Shown: positions 11,386 through 22,514, counted from the first letter of the stretch. The stretch is DNA of 64,000 nt from Locusta migratoria (GCA_026315105.1 CM048744.1:980337721-980401720), one strand, 5' to 3'. Notes: a model not told the origin generated them from the sequence alone. A program made the numbers and translations.

Positions 11386-12312
11386 CAGAACTGCAGAAAC
11401 GATTCAACAAATCTGTATTAACACACATAGGAGACATAAAACTAACAAAGCTTGGATACTTTGCTTACTTTCATTCTGTAATGTCATATGGTATAATATT
11501 TTGGGTAACTCTTCAAGTCAATCAAAAGTCTTTAGTCTAAAAGCGTGTAATACGTATTATTTGTGGAGTAAATTCACGGACGTCCTGTAGAAGCTTCTTG
11601 AAAGAACTGGGTATATTAACTACTGCCTCTCAGTATATTTATTCCTTAATGAAATTTGTTCCTTTTCCCAACAAACAGCTCAGTTCATACATACAATACT
11701 AGGAATAAAAATGATCTACACAAGGACTTAAAAGCACTTACTTTAGTTCAAAAAGGGGTCCACTACTCAGGAACACACATTTTTAATAATTTACTAACAA
11801 CCATAAAAAATATGGCTACAAGTAAAGATCAGTTTAAGAGGACCCTAAAAGACTTTCTAGTGGCCAGCTCCTTCCACTGACGAATTCTTAAATTGTACCA
11901 AATGATGCTTGTATCAAAAAATGTTCAAATGTTTGTAGAACTTATGGGACTTAACTACAGGGTCATCAGTCCCTAAGCTTACAAACTACTTATGAACTAG
12001 CTAATACTAAGGACGGCACAAATATCCATGCCCGACAGGGGATTCGAACCCCCGACCGCAGTGGCCGTGCAGACCGTGACTGGAGCGCCTCAGTCCCCTC
12101 GGCCACCGCGGCTGGCGATGCTTGTATCGGTAGTCATACTATATTAGTATTATTATATTATCAGCTAAAAAAAACCTTAATGTATGTATCTGTATTTATA
12201 TTATTAGTGTTAGCTATTATCCAAATTGTAAATTTTGTTTCTTGACATGTTCCACATCCACGAGGATCTCCTCAACATGGATCTACGGAACGAAAAACTG
12301 ATCTAATCTAAT
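11386..12312 (+). mobile_element. jockey-like LINE family C, 3' part
   Basis: Coding resumes after the PLE with YFHSVMSYGIIFW and a frameshifted VIRIICGVNSRTSCRSF block, and ends in the frame 11656-11880: HTRNKNDLHKDLKAL, then KGVHYSGTHIFNNLLTTIKN and a stop at 11880. The 3' UTR ends with GACATGTTCCACATCCACGA and a CTAAT-type tail at 12300-12312. A SINE interrupts the UTR at 11916-12116. Roughly 80 codons between motif C and this segment cannot be found, so the PLE insertion was accompanied by, or followed, a deletion. Confidence 0.8.
11916..12116 (-). repeat. tRNA-derived SINE, family 1, with perfect target duplication
   Basis: This is a near-complete minus-strand copy with A box TGGCCGAGGGG and B box GGTTCGAATCC on that strand, the GACTGATGACCC body and the ACATTTGAACATTTTT tail. 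It is flanked by the perfect 12-bp direct repeat GATGCTTGTATC (11904-11915 and 12117-12128). It lies in the 3' UTR of LINE C. Confidence 0.95.
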
Positions 12313-12453
12313 CTCGTGGCAAACCCGGACGAAGCGAGTCTCGTTGGAGCTGTGCCTCGGCCTGTACTGTTCGCTGCAGGGCGCGGTCCTTTCCGGAGGC
12401 TACGGCAGTTATTTAACGACGTTATCGGCGTGCCTTTTGCAGTCTGCTTCTAG

Positions 12454-12510
<57 letters not shown>

Positions 12511-12773
12511 CGTTACGCGGAGAGCGAGAATAAAGCACCGCCCGCTCGCTGATTGGACAGACGCACAGCCCCAATTCCCGATGTGGTACCAGTCTCCTGC
12601 TCACCCTATCACACACAAACACTCGGCAAAACCCTGCCACTTTTAACGCTGCAGCTACGTATAAAGTGAAGGTCCCTACTTGCAAAGAATTCTGGCTCAT
12701 CCTCTTCAATTTTTTTCACCCCTGCAGCATTTTGAAAGTCAGCCCTGGAATCAGTTAAAGGCATTTATTAGTG
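12313..12773. other. GC-rich spacer with (TC)26 tract
   Basis: There is no supported gene. A pure TC run at 12455-12506 opens reading frames on both strands, giving Ser-Leu and Arg-Glu repeats that are artefacts of the repeat. Confidence 0.5.
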
Positions 12774-13431
12774 TGCGACCTTCCTATCGGTATTCACCAA
12801 TAAAAATTGGGTTGTACATAACTCAGGGTAGTAAAAGGTTTATGGGTCGTTGTCTCTGTTTATAGGGGTGAGTTATGTATGTCAGCTTCTATTTCCTAAA
12901 CAGCTACCCAATCTGTTTACACAAGATCAATAATTAATCTGAAGTTTAGTCAGGCTATTAATCTGCATATGACGACGGTAAGCCACTATGGTCGGGGGTT
13001 CGAATCCCCCCCTCGGGCATGAATATTTGTGCCGTCCTTAGTATTAGCTAGTTCATAAGTAGTTTGTAAGTTCAGGGACTGATGACCCCGTAGTTAAGTC
13101 CCATAAGCTATACAAACATTTCAACATTTGATGACGTTAAAATATATTTAAACAAACATAAATTAAACTTCTGAATAACCAACAAAATGGATTCTAAGAT
13201 AAAGAAGAGATTCACTCACGAAGTAATTCTTTATAGAGTTTTTCTCTTTCTGGACATGAAAATGCGGACGTGGTCCTACTTTATATATTGGTAAATAACT
13301 GAATATTTTCCAATTACTGTTCATGTTGTTTGCATTTAACAAATACCTATTTAACAATACTAAAAAAGAATGAGACTGAAGCTCTTTGCTCAGATAGCCA
13401 TTAAGCGTGACGTCTCACTGTTCAAATATAC
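12774..13431 (+). repeat. unnamed repeat Q, copy 1
   Basis: About 500 bp of noncoding sequence shared with 17194-18202 and, inverted, with 19775-20118. It starts at TGCGACCTTCCTATCGG, contains ACATAACTCAGGGTAGTAAA and CTACCCAATCTGTTTA, and ends at CTCACTGTTCAAATATAC. A truncated SINE is inserted at 12976-13130. I know no family name for it. The third copy retains a possible tRNA-like head, so it may be a long SINE. Confidence 0.75.
12976..13130 (+). repeat. SINE family 1, 5'-truncated, inside Q copy 1
   Basis: The A box is lost. The B box GGGTTCGAATCCC, the TAGCTAGTTCATAAGTAGTT and GACTGATGACCCC blocks and the tail are kept. A short ATGACG direct repeat may be the target duplication. The uninterrupted Q copies show where the insertion occurred. 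Confidence 0.85.
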
Positions 13432-13821
13432 AGCTTGGCTGTTTTTAAGGAAAATGGCTACTCTGAGAAACAGATTCGCCGTGCTATGCAGTTTGGACCA
13501 TCTGCAAAAGTTCTTGAAGAGGAGTATAGGGCTCTAGCCTACATTCCGTACGCCACCGCGTTTCTTTTAAAATTGGAAGACTCTTAAAAAGTTTTAACAT
13601 AAAGACTGTTTTGCGTCCGCCTTCCAAGATAAGGTCATTGCTTGGCTCCGTCAAAGATAACCTCGGACTCAAGAAACCCGATGTTTATAAAATACCGTGT
13701 GAGTGTGGCAAGGCATACATCGGCCGTACGCTTGCGCCTTCCAAGCGACCGACGCCTATATAGGACGCGGTACTTCGATCTTGCACCAGTATTCAGCGGA
13801 ACTCAGCAGCTGCAGCAGTTT

Positions 13822-13865
13822 CCTGAAGATGGCGGACAGCTGTACCGTCGAAATATTGAATCGGT
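13822..13865 (+). ncRNA. hammerhead-like motif
   Basis: A consensus CUGAAGA is followed by stem II (GGCGG with CCGUC, 9-nt loop between) and GAAA, then UAUUG. The conserved boxes are right but helix III is weak, so this is probably a decayed copy. Confidence 0.45.
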
Positions 13866-13983
13866 TTGATTTTATTATCCGGCAGAAAACCCGCAGAGAC
13901 TCCGAAGATTTGTCACGCCGGGAAAGCCTACCAAGTTAGACATGTTGAGCACTTTAATAAACAGTTAAACGCCAATTGCAGGA

Positions 13984-14023
13984 GACCAGAGGATAACACC
14001 ACTGAGTGTTGAAACCGGTGGTC
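13984..14023 (+). ncRNA. hammerhead-like motif
   Basis: CAGAGGA (U4 changed to A), stem II AACAC with GUGUU, then GAAACCGGU. The flanking GACC and GGUC could form helix I. The residue at the would-be cleavage position is G, which hammerheads do not tolerate, so it is likely inactive. Confidence 0.4.
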
Positions 14024-14045
14024 TTAAATAAAAATCGCGATCTGG

Positions 14046-14769
14046 TATTTCTCTTTTTGTTTATACAATAAGATCATTCCCCATGATAAGTAAACTGAAA
14101 TCATCATCAACAGTCCAGTTTGAGCGGAGGACCCAGTCCAGTCCATTTGAGAACAGCTCACACCAGCTTACACAGCGGCTAGTTCTCAATGGGGTCCGGT
14201 TGAGCCCTACCATCGGCTCTTACCGACTGAAATGCGGACTCATCTGAAAGACTCGCGGTTTTACGATAGTCTAGACTGACAGATAAAAATCACGAGCTGC
14301 CAGAAGGTACTGCAGACGATGTGGTGCTGTTAACAACGGCACTCCAGTCGGTCGTCTGCTGCCGCAGCCCACTAACGCCAGATCACTCCACGCTGTCCTA
14401 GCGGATCCTTCTTCGTACGTCACACATTGATTTCTGCGGTTATTCCATTGTTGCTTGCCTACTAGCACTAAAGCCGCTACTCTGTCTTTAAATGCACGCC
14501 GTCGGCCATTGCGTTGCCCTAACTGCGTGGTAATGCCTGAAATTCCGTATGCTCTTGACTCTGGGAATACTGAGATCCCCAACGGTTTCAGCTGTAGAAT
14601 GTCAGAGGCGTCTAGTTGCAATGACCCCGTTCGCGAGCCGTGCAACTGTAATCGCATCTGAGACGTATTCGCATAAATCATCGGAGTAAAAGTGTTTGGC
14701 AATTCACCGCTCATTTACATTGCGTGTTCACGATACTATTTCCATCCATAAGTGCGCATACCGCGATCG
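14046..14769. other. unclassified sequence distantly similar to 20.9-21.2 kb
   Basis: There is no credible gene; the 147-codon minus-strand frame has no recognisable motif. Short blocks such as GTCGGTC...TGCTGCC...AGCCCA and ACATTGATTTC recur in the same order at 20930-21060. That suggests an old shared repeat, on weak evidence. Confidence 0.35.
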
Positions 14770-16379
14770 CATCCACATCTACATGGGATACTCTGCAAAT
14801 CACATTTAAGTGTATGGCAGAGGGTTCATCGAACCACCATTATACTATTTATCTTCCATTCCATTCACGAATAGCGCGCGGGAAGAAAGAACACCTGAAT
14901 CTCTCCGTTCCAGCTCTAATTCCTCTTATTTTATTCTGATGATCATTTCTACATATGTAAGTGGGCGTCAAAAATATATTTTCGCATTCGGAGGAGAATG
15001 TTGGCCATTGGAGTTTCGCAAGTAGCCCACGCCCGGGCGATAAGCGCCGTTGTTGTAATGATTTCCATCCCAGATCCTGTATCATTTCCGTAACGCTGTA
15101 TCCTCTGTATCGTAAAAATACAAAACGAGCTGCCCTTCTTTGGACTCTCTCGAATTCCTCCTTTAAACCCACTTGGTAAGGATCCTGCACAGAGCTGCAA
15201 CACTCCAAAAATGGACGGACAAGCTTAGTGCATGCACTTTCTTTTGTACTTCTATTGCATGTTTTAAGGATTCTGCCAATAAAACGCAGTCTCTGGTTCG
15301 CCTTTCCCACGACATTATCTACGTGTTCTGTCCAATTTAAGTCTGAAGTAATAGTAATTCCTAGGTATTTTGTGGAGTTTACGGCCTTCACTTTTGCTTG
15401 ATTTATCTTTTATCCAAATTTTAATGGATTTCTTTTCGTACTCATGTGGACGACTCCACACTTCTCATTATTTAGAGTCAATAGCCAGTTTTTACACCAT
15501 ACTGATATCTTATTCAAATCGTTCTGCAGTTGGTTTTGATCTTCAGATGATTTTACTAGACAGTAAATGACGGTGTCATCTGCAAACAACCTAAGAGAGC
15601 TATTTAGATTTTCCCCTAAATCGTTTATGTAAATAAGGAACAGCAGAGGACCAATAACACTACCCTGTGGAATGCCCGATATCACTTCTGTTTTAGTGGA
15701 TGCTTTACCATCGATTAGTATAAACTGTGTCCTCTCTGACAGGAAATCCCCTATCCAATCGCAAATTTGGAGCGGTATACCGTAACCACGCAATTTGATT
15801 AAAAGCCGTTTGTGAGGTACGGTGTAAAAAGCTTTCTGTAAATCAAGAAATACGGAATCGATTTGCGAACCTATGCCGATAGCACCCATCACTTCGTGTG
15901 AATAAAGAGCTAGTTGTGTTTCGCATGAACGATATTTTCTAAATCCGTGTTGACCTTGGGTTAATGGATCGAGATAAGAAAAAACAAATGTTTGTTAAGC
16001 TTATGGGACTTAACTACGGGGTCATCAGTCCCTAAACTTACAAACTACTTACGAACTAGGACGGCACAAATATCCATGCCCGACAGGGCATTCGAACCCC
16101 CGACCGTAGTGGCCGTGCAGACCGTGACTGAAGCGCCTCAGTCTCCTCGGCCACCGCGGCCGGCGGGAGATGGAGATAATTCATAATATTTGAATACAGG
16201 ATATGTTCCAAAACCCTGCTGCAAATTGACGTCAATGAAATAGGCCTGTAGTTTAGTGGGTTACTCCTACTGCCTTTCTTGAATATAGGTGTGACCTGTG
16301 CAACTTTGCAGTCTTTTGGTACAGATCCTTCTATGAGGGAGCGGTTGTATATGACTGTTAAGTAAGAGGCTAGCGTTGC
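14770..16379 (-). mobile_element. CR1/jockey-like LINE family A, copy 3 (longest A copy)
   Basis: On the minus strand this copy spans much of the RT. Remnants of the fingers lie at 16171-16379. Motif A (FLDLQKAFYTVPHKR; the second Asp of FD is Tyr), motif B (GIPQGSVIGPLLF) and motif C with intact FADD lie in frame 15410-15892. The thumb and C-terminal block ending ...FPRAIREWNGR lie in frame 14849-15391. A stop separates the two frames at about 15400. The 3' end has the CTCTGCCATACACTTAAATG signature and a TAGATGTGGATG tail at 14770. A SINE interrupts it at 15978-16164. Confidence 0.85.
15978..16164 (-). repeat. SINE family 1 inside LINE A copy 3
   Basis: This minus-strand copy has A box TGGCCGAGGAG, a near-consensus B box and the GACTGATGACCCC body. 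Short GAGATAA repeats at 15971 and 16173 may be the target duplication, but extra bases make this uncertain. LINE A coding continues on both sides, so the insertion is certain. Confidence 0.88.
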
Positions 16380-16639
16380 CTGGCCTGAGACGCCGCGGCT
16401 GGCGGTGCCGCGGTCCGTTACATCGGCCGCCAGTTGCAGGAGGTCGCAGTTGGCGGCTCATCGACTGCAGCTGGATTGGCAGCAGGTCCCCGCTACCGGC
16501 TGCCATTAGCAGCAAGCACCTTGCAGAAGCCATTCCCACTCCGCGCCGCCCTCTCCTCTTCTGCTCCCCTCTGCTTCAGCCACAACTTCATTCGTTACGA
16601 ACTACGAAGAAACTTGTGTGTCCCTGACCTAGCATTTAC

Positions 16640-16895
16640 CGAGCCAGGTTGCGCAGTCATCGGACTCGCATTAGGGAAAGACGGCGGTTCAATCTACCTC
16701 TGGCCAACCTGGCGTAGGTTTCCGTAATTTCCCTCAATTGCTCCAGGCTGGTTTCCTTTCCAGTCTACGACTGATTTCATTCCGAATCTTCAACCAAACG
16801 GATTCCAGGCTTGTGCTCAGAGAGAGTTTCTCTCAAAGGGCGCGGCAGATATCCTTCCTCACCCTAATTCCATAACACCCTGAGCTTGTGCACCG
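16640..16895 (+). repeat. tRNA-related SINE, family 2, copy 1
   Basis: The sequence has GTTGCGCAGTCATCGGACTCGCA, a tRNA-like head, then a GGTTCAATC B box, GGTTTCCGTAATTTCCCT, CTCCAGGCTGG and the TTCCTTTCC region. This is the layout of a common arthropod SINE I recognise by its ACTCGCATT...GGTTCAA...TTTCCGTGATTTCCC wording. It is diverged and internally shuffled. Confidence 0.72.
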
Positions 16896-16904
16896 TCTCT
16901 AATG

Positions 16905-17140
16905 ACTTTCACTGGTCTCGCATTCGGAGAGATGGTGGTTCAAATCCACCTCCGGCCATCCAGATTTAGGTTTTCCGTGATTTCCCTAAATCACTCCAGG
17001 CTAATGCCGGGATGGTTCCTTTGAAAGGGCACGGCCGATTTCCTTCCGCATCCTTACCCAAACACTCAGAGCGTAAGCAACGTCTCTAATGACCACGCTG
17101 TCGACGGCACGTTAAACCCTAAGATTCTTTCCCTTTTTTT
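16905..17140 (+). repeat. tRNA-related SINE, family 2, copy 2
   Basis: CTGGTCTCGCATTCGGAGAG, B box GGTTCAAATCC, TAGGTTTTCCGTGATTTCCC, GCCGGGATGGTTCCTTTGAA and GGGCACGGCCGA are all present, better preserved than in copy 1. It ends with GACGGCACGTTAAACCCTAA. The two copies are head to tail, so a dimer or two nearby insertions are both possible. Confidence 0.8.
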
Positions 17141-17193
17141 CTAATGAACTTGTCTATGAGGTATTAAACCCTAATCTTTCTTCCTTAACCTGT

Positions 17194-18202
17194 TGCGACC
17201 TTCCTGTCAGTTCTCACCAATAAGACTTGGGCAATACATAACTCAGGTAGTAAAAAGTTTATGGCTCGTTGTCTTTGTTCGTAGGGGTGAGCTATGTATG
17301 TCAGCTTCTATGCCCTAAACAGCTACCCAATCTGTTTAAACAAGATCAATAATTAATCTATACTTTAGCCAATCTATCAATCTACATATAATAACATGAA
17401 AATATATCCAAACAAACATAAATTAAACCTCTAATGTCCAACATAATGGATTCTAAGATACAGAAGTGATTCACTCACGAGGTAATTATTTATAAATAGA
17501 GTTTTTTTCTCTTTCTAGACATGAAAATGCGGAGGTGGTCCTACTTTATAATTCGGTAAATAACTGAACAGTTCCCCAACTATTGTTCATGAAAGGTATA
17601 ATATCAGTACCACACGTACTCAAGAGTAAAAGTTCCAAATTATCACTCATACGTTAGAGTAGTCCATGGAACTTTGCAGTCCCAAGTTAATCCGCGATAA
17701 AAGTATGTGTTATAAAACACAGTTTATCACACGTGTACACGATTGTTGAATTATCACAGTTCCACAGCCCTACTACCGTGTATAGTTTATCACTTTTCAA
17801 GCGGAGACTATGTTCTGCAGTCACAGTTCCGTAACTTTTCTAAGTCCACACATGCCCGTCTCTTCAAATCACAAGTTCATAACGCGGTTTCAGACCGCCC
17901 AGCGTTACAACCTTTCACCACCGCGTCCAAGTTAAGAGTCCCTTCCCAAGCGTTCGAAAAGCGTGCTCTACCTGACCCCAAAACTGTATCCTTCCGCTCA
18001 TCCTAACGCCTCATCTTTAAAATACAATTTCCCTTCCAAAATAATATACATTTGAATATCACAGAATTAAATGCTATGACCACCTCCCTACAAAAGTTGT
18101 TTACATTTAACAACTATATATTTAAAAATACTAAAAACGGTTGAGACTGAAGCTCTTTGCTCAGATAGCCATTAAGCGTGGCGTCTCACTGTTCAAATAT
18201 AC
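17194..18202 (+). repeat. unnamed repeat Q, copy 2, with 505-bp insertion
   Basis: This matches Q copy 1 from TGCGACCTTCCTGTCAG to CTCACTGTTCAAATATAC. The match is interrupted at 17592-18096 by sequence absent from copy 1, where copy 1 reads directly from TGTTCATG into TTGTTTGC. The inserted block has no recognisable protein, tail or inverted termini. There is no ORF in the Q sequence itself. Confidence 0.75.
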
Positions 18203-19774
18203 TGCCGCCGTCGAAATAAAGTTACACAATTAATATTTATCATGACTTTTAATGTCGATATATTTCGTTCTTATCCACTAATACATATAATTGTTTATGT
18301 GTAAATTAACCGCTGCATATTTACTAATTTTAGTCGGCCATGAAATATTTAAATGGGAGTCTACAAATAAAAAACGAACGTTACTTAGAATAATAAATAC
18401 AATAAAATAGATATATAAATGTAATGCACTTTGCTGAGTTCATGTTTTACGGTGTTAGATTCTCCAAAGTCTCCTAAATCCATTCATATAATTAAACGCC
18501 GTAAAACATGAGCTCAACAAAGCACATTACGTCCACCTCTTTCTCTCCCATCTCTCTGTTCGTTTCCACCTTTCCCTCTCCAGGCAAAGTTTTCTGCAAG
18601 GTGCCCTGTGTCATATACCATACAAACATTTATGTACCCAGTGATCTTCCTTTTGGTTTAAAAATCACGTGTACAAAAATTCATAAAGATTGGAGCAAAA
18701 CTATGCATTTTGTAAAATTCCGTAAGTACCATCCACCGAAAGAAATTGTATACAGACACTGATATTCCTCTTGTTTTTAAGGTAGAGTGTGCAAAATTCC
18801 GTCAATATCTGAACAAAACTATAGATTTCTATGCATCAGAAACGCAGGGGCACATTGAAAAACACACTTTGTTGTTCTCAAATATTCCAATTTTATTTCA
18901 TACAACCCTTGTTCTGAGAATAACGAAAAAAAAAAAAAAAAAAAAAAAAAAAAGAAATCTGTGAAATCGGTCGATCCGTTCTCAAGTTATGGCGCAACCA
19001 AGGTATTTAGGGATCCATTTTTAAGTTGCAAAGTACCCTCGTCCCGTGGACCTTATGAAACTTCAGGTAGACGGTGACCTTCCTCTTGTTTTGAAGGACA
19101 AGCGTGCGAAATTCCGTGAAGATCGGAATGAAACTGTAGATTTCGTCAGTCTGTAGGAGAGGTATGCTCCGCCTTGCACCAATCACAAAATACTTTCTTA
19201 GTTGACTTTTGTACCTATAAACTACATTCCTGCCAAATTTCAGCTTCATAGGTAAAGTAGTTTTCGAGAATTCCTGTTTAGTCAGTGAGTGAGTGAGTGA
19301 GTGAGTGTCCTTTCGCTTTCATATATATAGAGATTAAGAAAACAGATTGCTTAATTTTGGATGCAAGAGAATTAAGGGAGACTTGCAGACAAAAATAAAT
19401 AGTAACATGCAAATCTGTAATGCTAACTTTGATACATGGTCATGCCTGATGCAACAGTTTTTACGACATCTACAGCGAAAGTGTTGTGAGCGGTAGACTT
19501 CTTTCATCTTTTTGTGGGGGTTGTTACAAAACGCTTCATAAACGTCCGAAATAACATGCAAACCTTGTTGCAGTTCCCTAACTACTCTCATTTTCCAATA
19601 ATTGACGCGTTTATCGGGGTATTCTCACGCTGTTGCCTCTCACTATTTATGACATAATATCTCACGAGTTATGTGTCGTGCTCTTTTGTTTTTGGGTCTC
19701 AAACCTTCGCGGGTGTATGGTGAACAGTTCACCAAAGTTTCACTGCAATCGAATGAATGGTTTATTCACACAAA
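18203..19774. other. noncoding stretch with poly-A and GTGA tracts
   Basis: I see no supported gene. An A run lies at about 18928-18953 and a (GTGA)n run at 19286-19308. Two phrases of the type CTTCCTnTTGTTTnAA...AAAATTCCGTnAA...G occur at about 18645-18730 and 19078-19135, suggesting an old internal duplication or a non-autonomous element ending in TATATATAGAG at 19330. Confidence 0.4.
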
Positions 19775-20118
19775 GGACATGCAGAAAATTATATATATAA
19801 ACTTCGTGAGTAAATCTCTTCTAAACATTTTTGTTGGTTATTCAGAGCTTTAATTTATGTTTATTTAAATATATTTTTCGCGTCACCATTTGCAGATTGA
19901 CTGGCTAAGCTACAGATTAATTATTGATCTTATTTAAACAGTTTAGATAACTGTTTAGTGCACAGCAACTTACATACATAATTTACCCCTAAGAACAAAG
20001 ACAACGAACCATAAACTGTTACTACCCTGAGTTATGTATTGCCCAATTCTTGTTGCTGAGTACCGATAGGAAGGTCGCAGACTTAACCACTTGGCTACCC
20101 GTACTCGCCTCCCGTCCG
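19775..20118 (-). repeat. unnamed repeat Q, copy 3 (inverted)
   Basis: Reverse-complement match to Q copies 1 and 2 (ACATAACTCAGGGTAGTAAC, AAGATCAATAATTAATCTG). This copy extends beyond the 5' limit of the others into GGGTAGCCAAGTGGTTAAGT on the minus strand, which resembles a tRNA A-box region. It lacks the right-hand end. Confidence 0.7.
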
Positions 20119-20321
20119 TTTCAAAGTTCAAGTCGTACGCTGTGCCCTCTTACACTCCCCATTATGGATTCCCATGCGAGGTCGAACGTATGACCGCATC
20201 TGCGGTAAAATAACTGAAGCAAACGCCGTCTTTGCGTGTAATTACGTATTTAATGGTGTTTCGTACATGTAATAAATAAAGTAATAGTAGCAATAATAAG
20301 AATAATAACCATAATTAAGGT

Positions 20322-20337
20322 ATAATAATAATAATAA

Positions 20338-20382
<45 letters not shown>
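20322..20382. repeat. (ATT)n microsatellite
   Basis: About 60 bp of AAT repeats pass into ATT repeats and can fold back on themselves. The poly-Asn/Tyr ORF across it is an artefact. Confidence 0.95.
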
Positions 20383-20383
<1 letters not shown>

Positions 20384-20654
20384 GTACATAAAGTTTAGGC
20401 AAGAACACTAACACTATTACAGACGCAGCGTCGTTCATAGTGGTTATGTACAAAGTAGTTTGTGGAGCAGATTACTTTCATGCACCTTGAACATTCGATG
20501 AATTCCATACTTGAGCATTCAATCTGTAGATTGCAGAATGGAAACAAACTGCCTGGTACGACAGTGCTATAAAATCCCAGCAGTCCTTTTACTTTTACCT
20601 CTCAGGAACATATAACACTCGGTGCATATAATTTCCGACGTAGTACAGAAAAAA

Positions 20655-20735
20655 CGTTCGCATCACCTGGACTTGAACACAGGTCCCGTGAAAAGACGAA
20701 CGTACGCTCTACCGACTCCACGGGAGCTCAACACA
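20655..20735 (-). repeat. tRNA-like sequence (pseudo-tRNA or SINE head)
   Basis: On the minus strand TGGAGTCGGTAGAGCGTACG resembles an A-box region and TGTTCAAGTCC a B box, about 35 bp apart, followed by AGGTGATGC. Acceptor and anticodon stems do not fold cleanly by eye, so I read it as the head of an old SINE rather than a gene. Confidence 0.5.
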
Positions 20736-21342
20736 ACGCACTCTCAAGGGTATGTTTCTCCTGTCTCCGTAGGACAGGAGTTACGTATTACTTCCCATTT
20801 ACGCACGTTCTCTTGGACGGCAACACACAGCACTAATTATATCGGAATTTTGGCTGCTTCTCTGTCGATATACAACGTTTGGTACCGTTCTCACTGGTTG
20901 GCGTCTGTACGTTTGGGTTTAGCAACGACACGCGAGTCGGTCATTTGCTGCCATAGCCCATAAACACGAAAATGCGCCGCACATGCCCAACGGATACGCC
21001 CTACATTGATTTCGGCAGTTGTTTCAGCCACGTTTGCTTGTGTTTTAGCTCTGAAAAGTCACAATTAAGTGCAGACCGTCGTACGTGGTGAGAGGAAATG
21101 TCCGAAATTCGGTACTCTGGGCACACTATCGAAGTCTGAGTACTGAATTCTCTGACCGCTTCCGAAATACAATATTTCAATCTTGCAACATCATAACTTT
21201 ATTTATAACAAAACAAAACATATAACCAATTATTAAATTACGTGATATGTCTTGTAAGTAATAATATAAATTTTATTAAGATAACTTACATAACTTCCTT
21301 AATAATAAAATTTAAATACAACCCGGTCCTATATTCACGCTA
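20736..21342. other. unclassified sequence, part resembling 14.35-14.6 kb
   Basis: There is no gene. The block at 20930-21140 shares ordered short matches with 14350-14600. It lies next to a tRNA-like head, so it may be the body of a SINE-type repeat. Confidence 0.3.
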
Positions 21343-22512
21343 CTTTAATATTCGGGCACTTTGCAGAGCTAAGTATTTAAAGACGAAATTTTATGGAAAG
21401 TAAATGTTTCAAGATCTTGTTTGGTAGTTATGTTTTATCACTTCTTTCAAACACTGCGGCATACTGCTAATGATAGTTTTTAAATAGTCCGCACGTAGAC
21501 CGTCCCATTCTTCTTTTAGTCGACGCTTCAGACTTTCTTTGGAAGATACTGGTGTACTTCTAATACGTCGCTTCAGTTCTCCCCACACATTCTCAACCGG
21601 GTTGAGATCTGGTGACTGAGGTGGTAGTTGTAGCACTTTGAGGCAGTTGTACAACAAATATTCCTGCACAATGCGAGGCTTATGTTTCGGGTCATTGTCC
21701 TCGTAAAATTTGAAGGTGTTTGATATCCCCATGGCTTCAGCACTTTTTCGTAAATTGTTCTTTAATATGTTCATATAGACACATTTGTCCATAGTATTGT
21801 CGATGAACGCCAATTCGCCCGGTCCAAATGTCGATGTACAGCCCCAGACAAGGACGCTGCCACCTCCATGCTTTACAGTTGGTTTAATATTTGTGACTGT
21901 AAATTCCTCATTCTTCTTCCGCCACACCATGCTTCGTCCATCCGACCCACAAACGTTAAATTTACTTTCGTCGGAAAAATGTCATTCCACCACATTGCAT
22001 CCTTCGTAATAAACTCCCTAGAAAAGCCCAATCTTTTCTGTCGATTCTGTTGATTCACATACGGTTTCTTCCGATTTCTTTCAATGCTCTGCGAATCGTT
22101 TGAGGATGTACCTTCTTGCCAGTCTCGTTTAGAAGCTCAGGTGCTAATCTCGGTGCACTGAGTGTAGGATCCTTCTTTATTTTTCGTATTAGCTTCCTCT
22201 TGTCACGAGTATCCAACTTCTATGGCTGACCCACTTGTGGTATGGAGTCTATCCGGTTCTCGTTTTTGGAACGCCTGACAATATCTGCCACAGTACTCCT
22301 ACTCATGTTCAGCATGGCAGCAATTTGTCGATATGATTTTCCTTTCGCATTGTGAGAAATAAGTTGTCGTATCTCAAATCTGGTATTAGCTTTGCGTCTG
22401 GACAGTGGACCGCGCTTGTAAACACACCCCTGCCTTCTGACTAGAAGCAGGCCTACTCACCCCGGCGTGAACGGTGACAAGTGCGACACTGCCATCTGAC
22501 CGGATATTAAAG
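21343..22512 (-). mobile_element. Tc1-like DNA transposon, decayed
   Basis: Inverted termini CTTTAATATTCGG and CTTTAATATCCGG, each next to a TA pair (21341-21342 and 22513-22514), bound 1170 bp. The minus strand encodes a Tc1-type transposase in pieces. A paired-like helix-turn-helix (RRKANTRFEIRQLISHNAKG and NMSRSTVADIVRRSKNENR) lies at about 22420-22240. A DESKFNVCGSDG block spans a frameshift near 21950. The frame 21409-21930 has YEDNDPKHKPR (second catalytic Asp) and PPQSPDLNPVENVWGEL (catalytic Glu). A stop in the linker and the frameshift mean it cannot make transposase. Confidence 0.9.
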
Positions 22513-22514
22513 TA

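Larger units (their letters stand above)
13432..14045 (+). mobile_element. second Penelope-like element, C-terminal and terminal fragment
   Basis: Plus-strand frames spell a decayed PLE C terminus. The wording includes LLKSFNIKTVLRPPSKIRSL and KPDVYKIPCECGKAYIGRT, the start of a GIY-YIG domain (VY, then YIG), with stops and frameshifts. After 13750 the coding is replaced by noncoding sequence with two hammerhead-like folds at 13822-13865 and 13984-14023. The copy ends near an AATAAAAATCGCG segment at about 14030. It is a different PLE family from the 9.6-kb copy. Confidence 0.72.

Noticed and set aside
12344..12709. ORFs rich in Ser-Leu and Arg-Glu
   Set aside because: They are translations of a (TC)n microsatellite.
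14271..14714. 147-codon minus-strand ORF as a host gene
   Set aside because: No recognisable motif, odd composition and overlap with a weakly repeated region.
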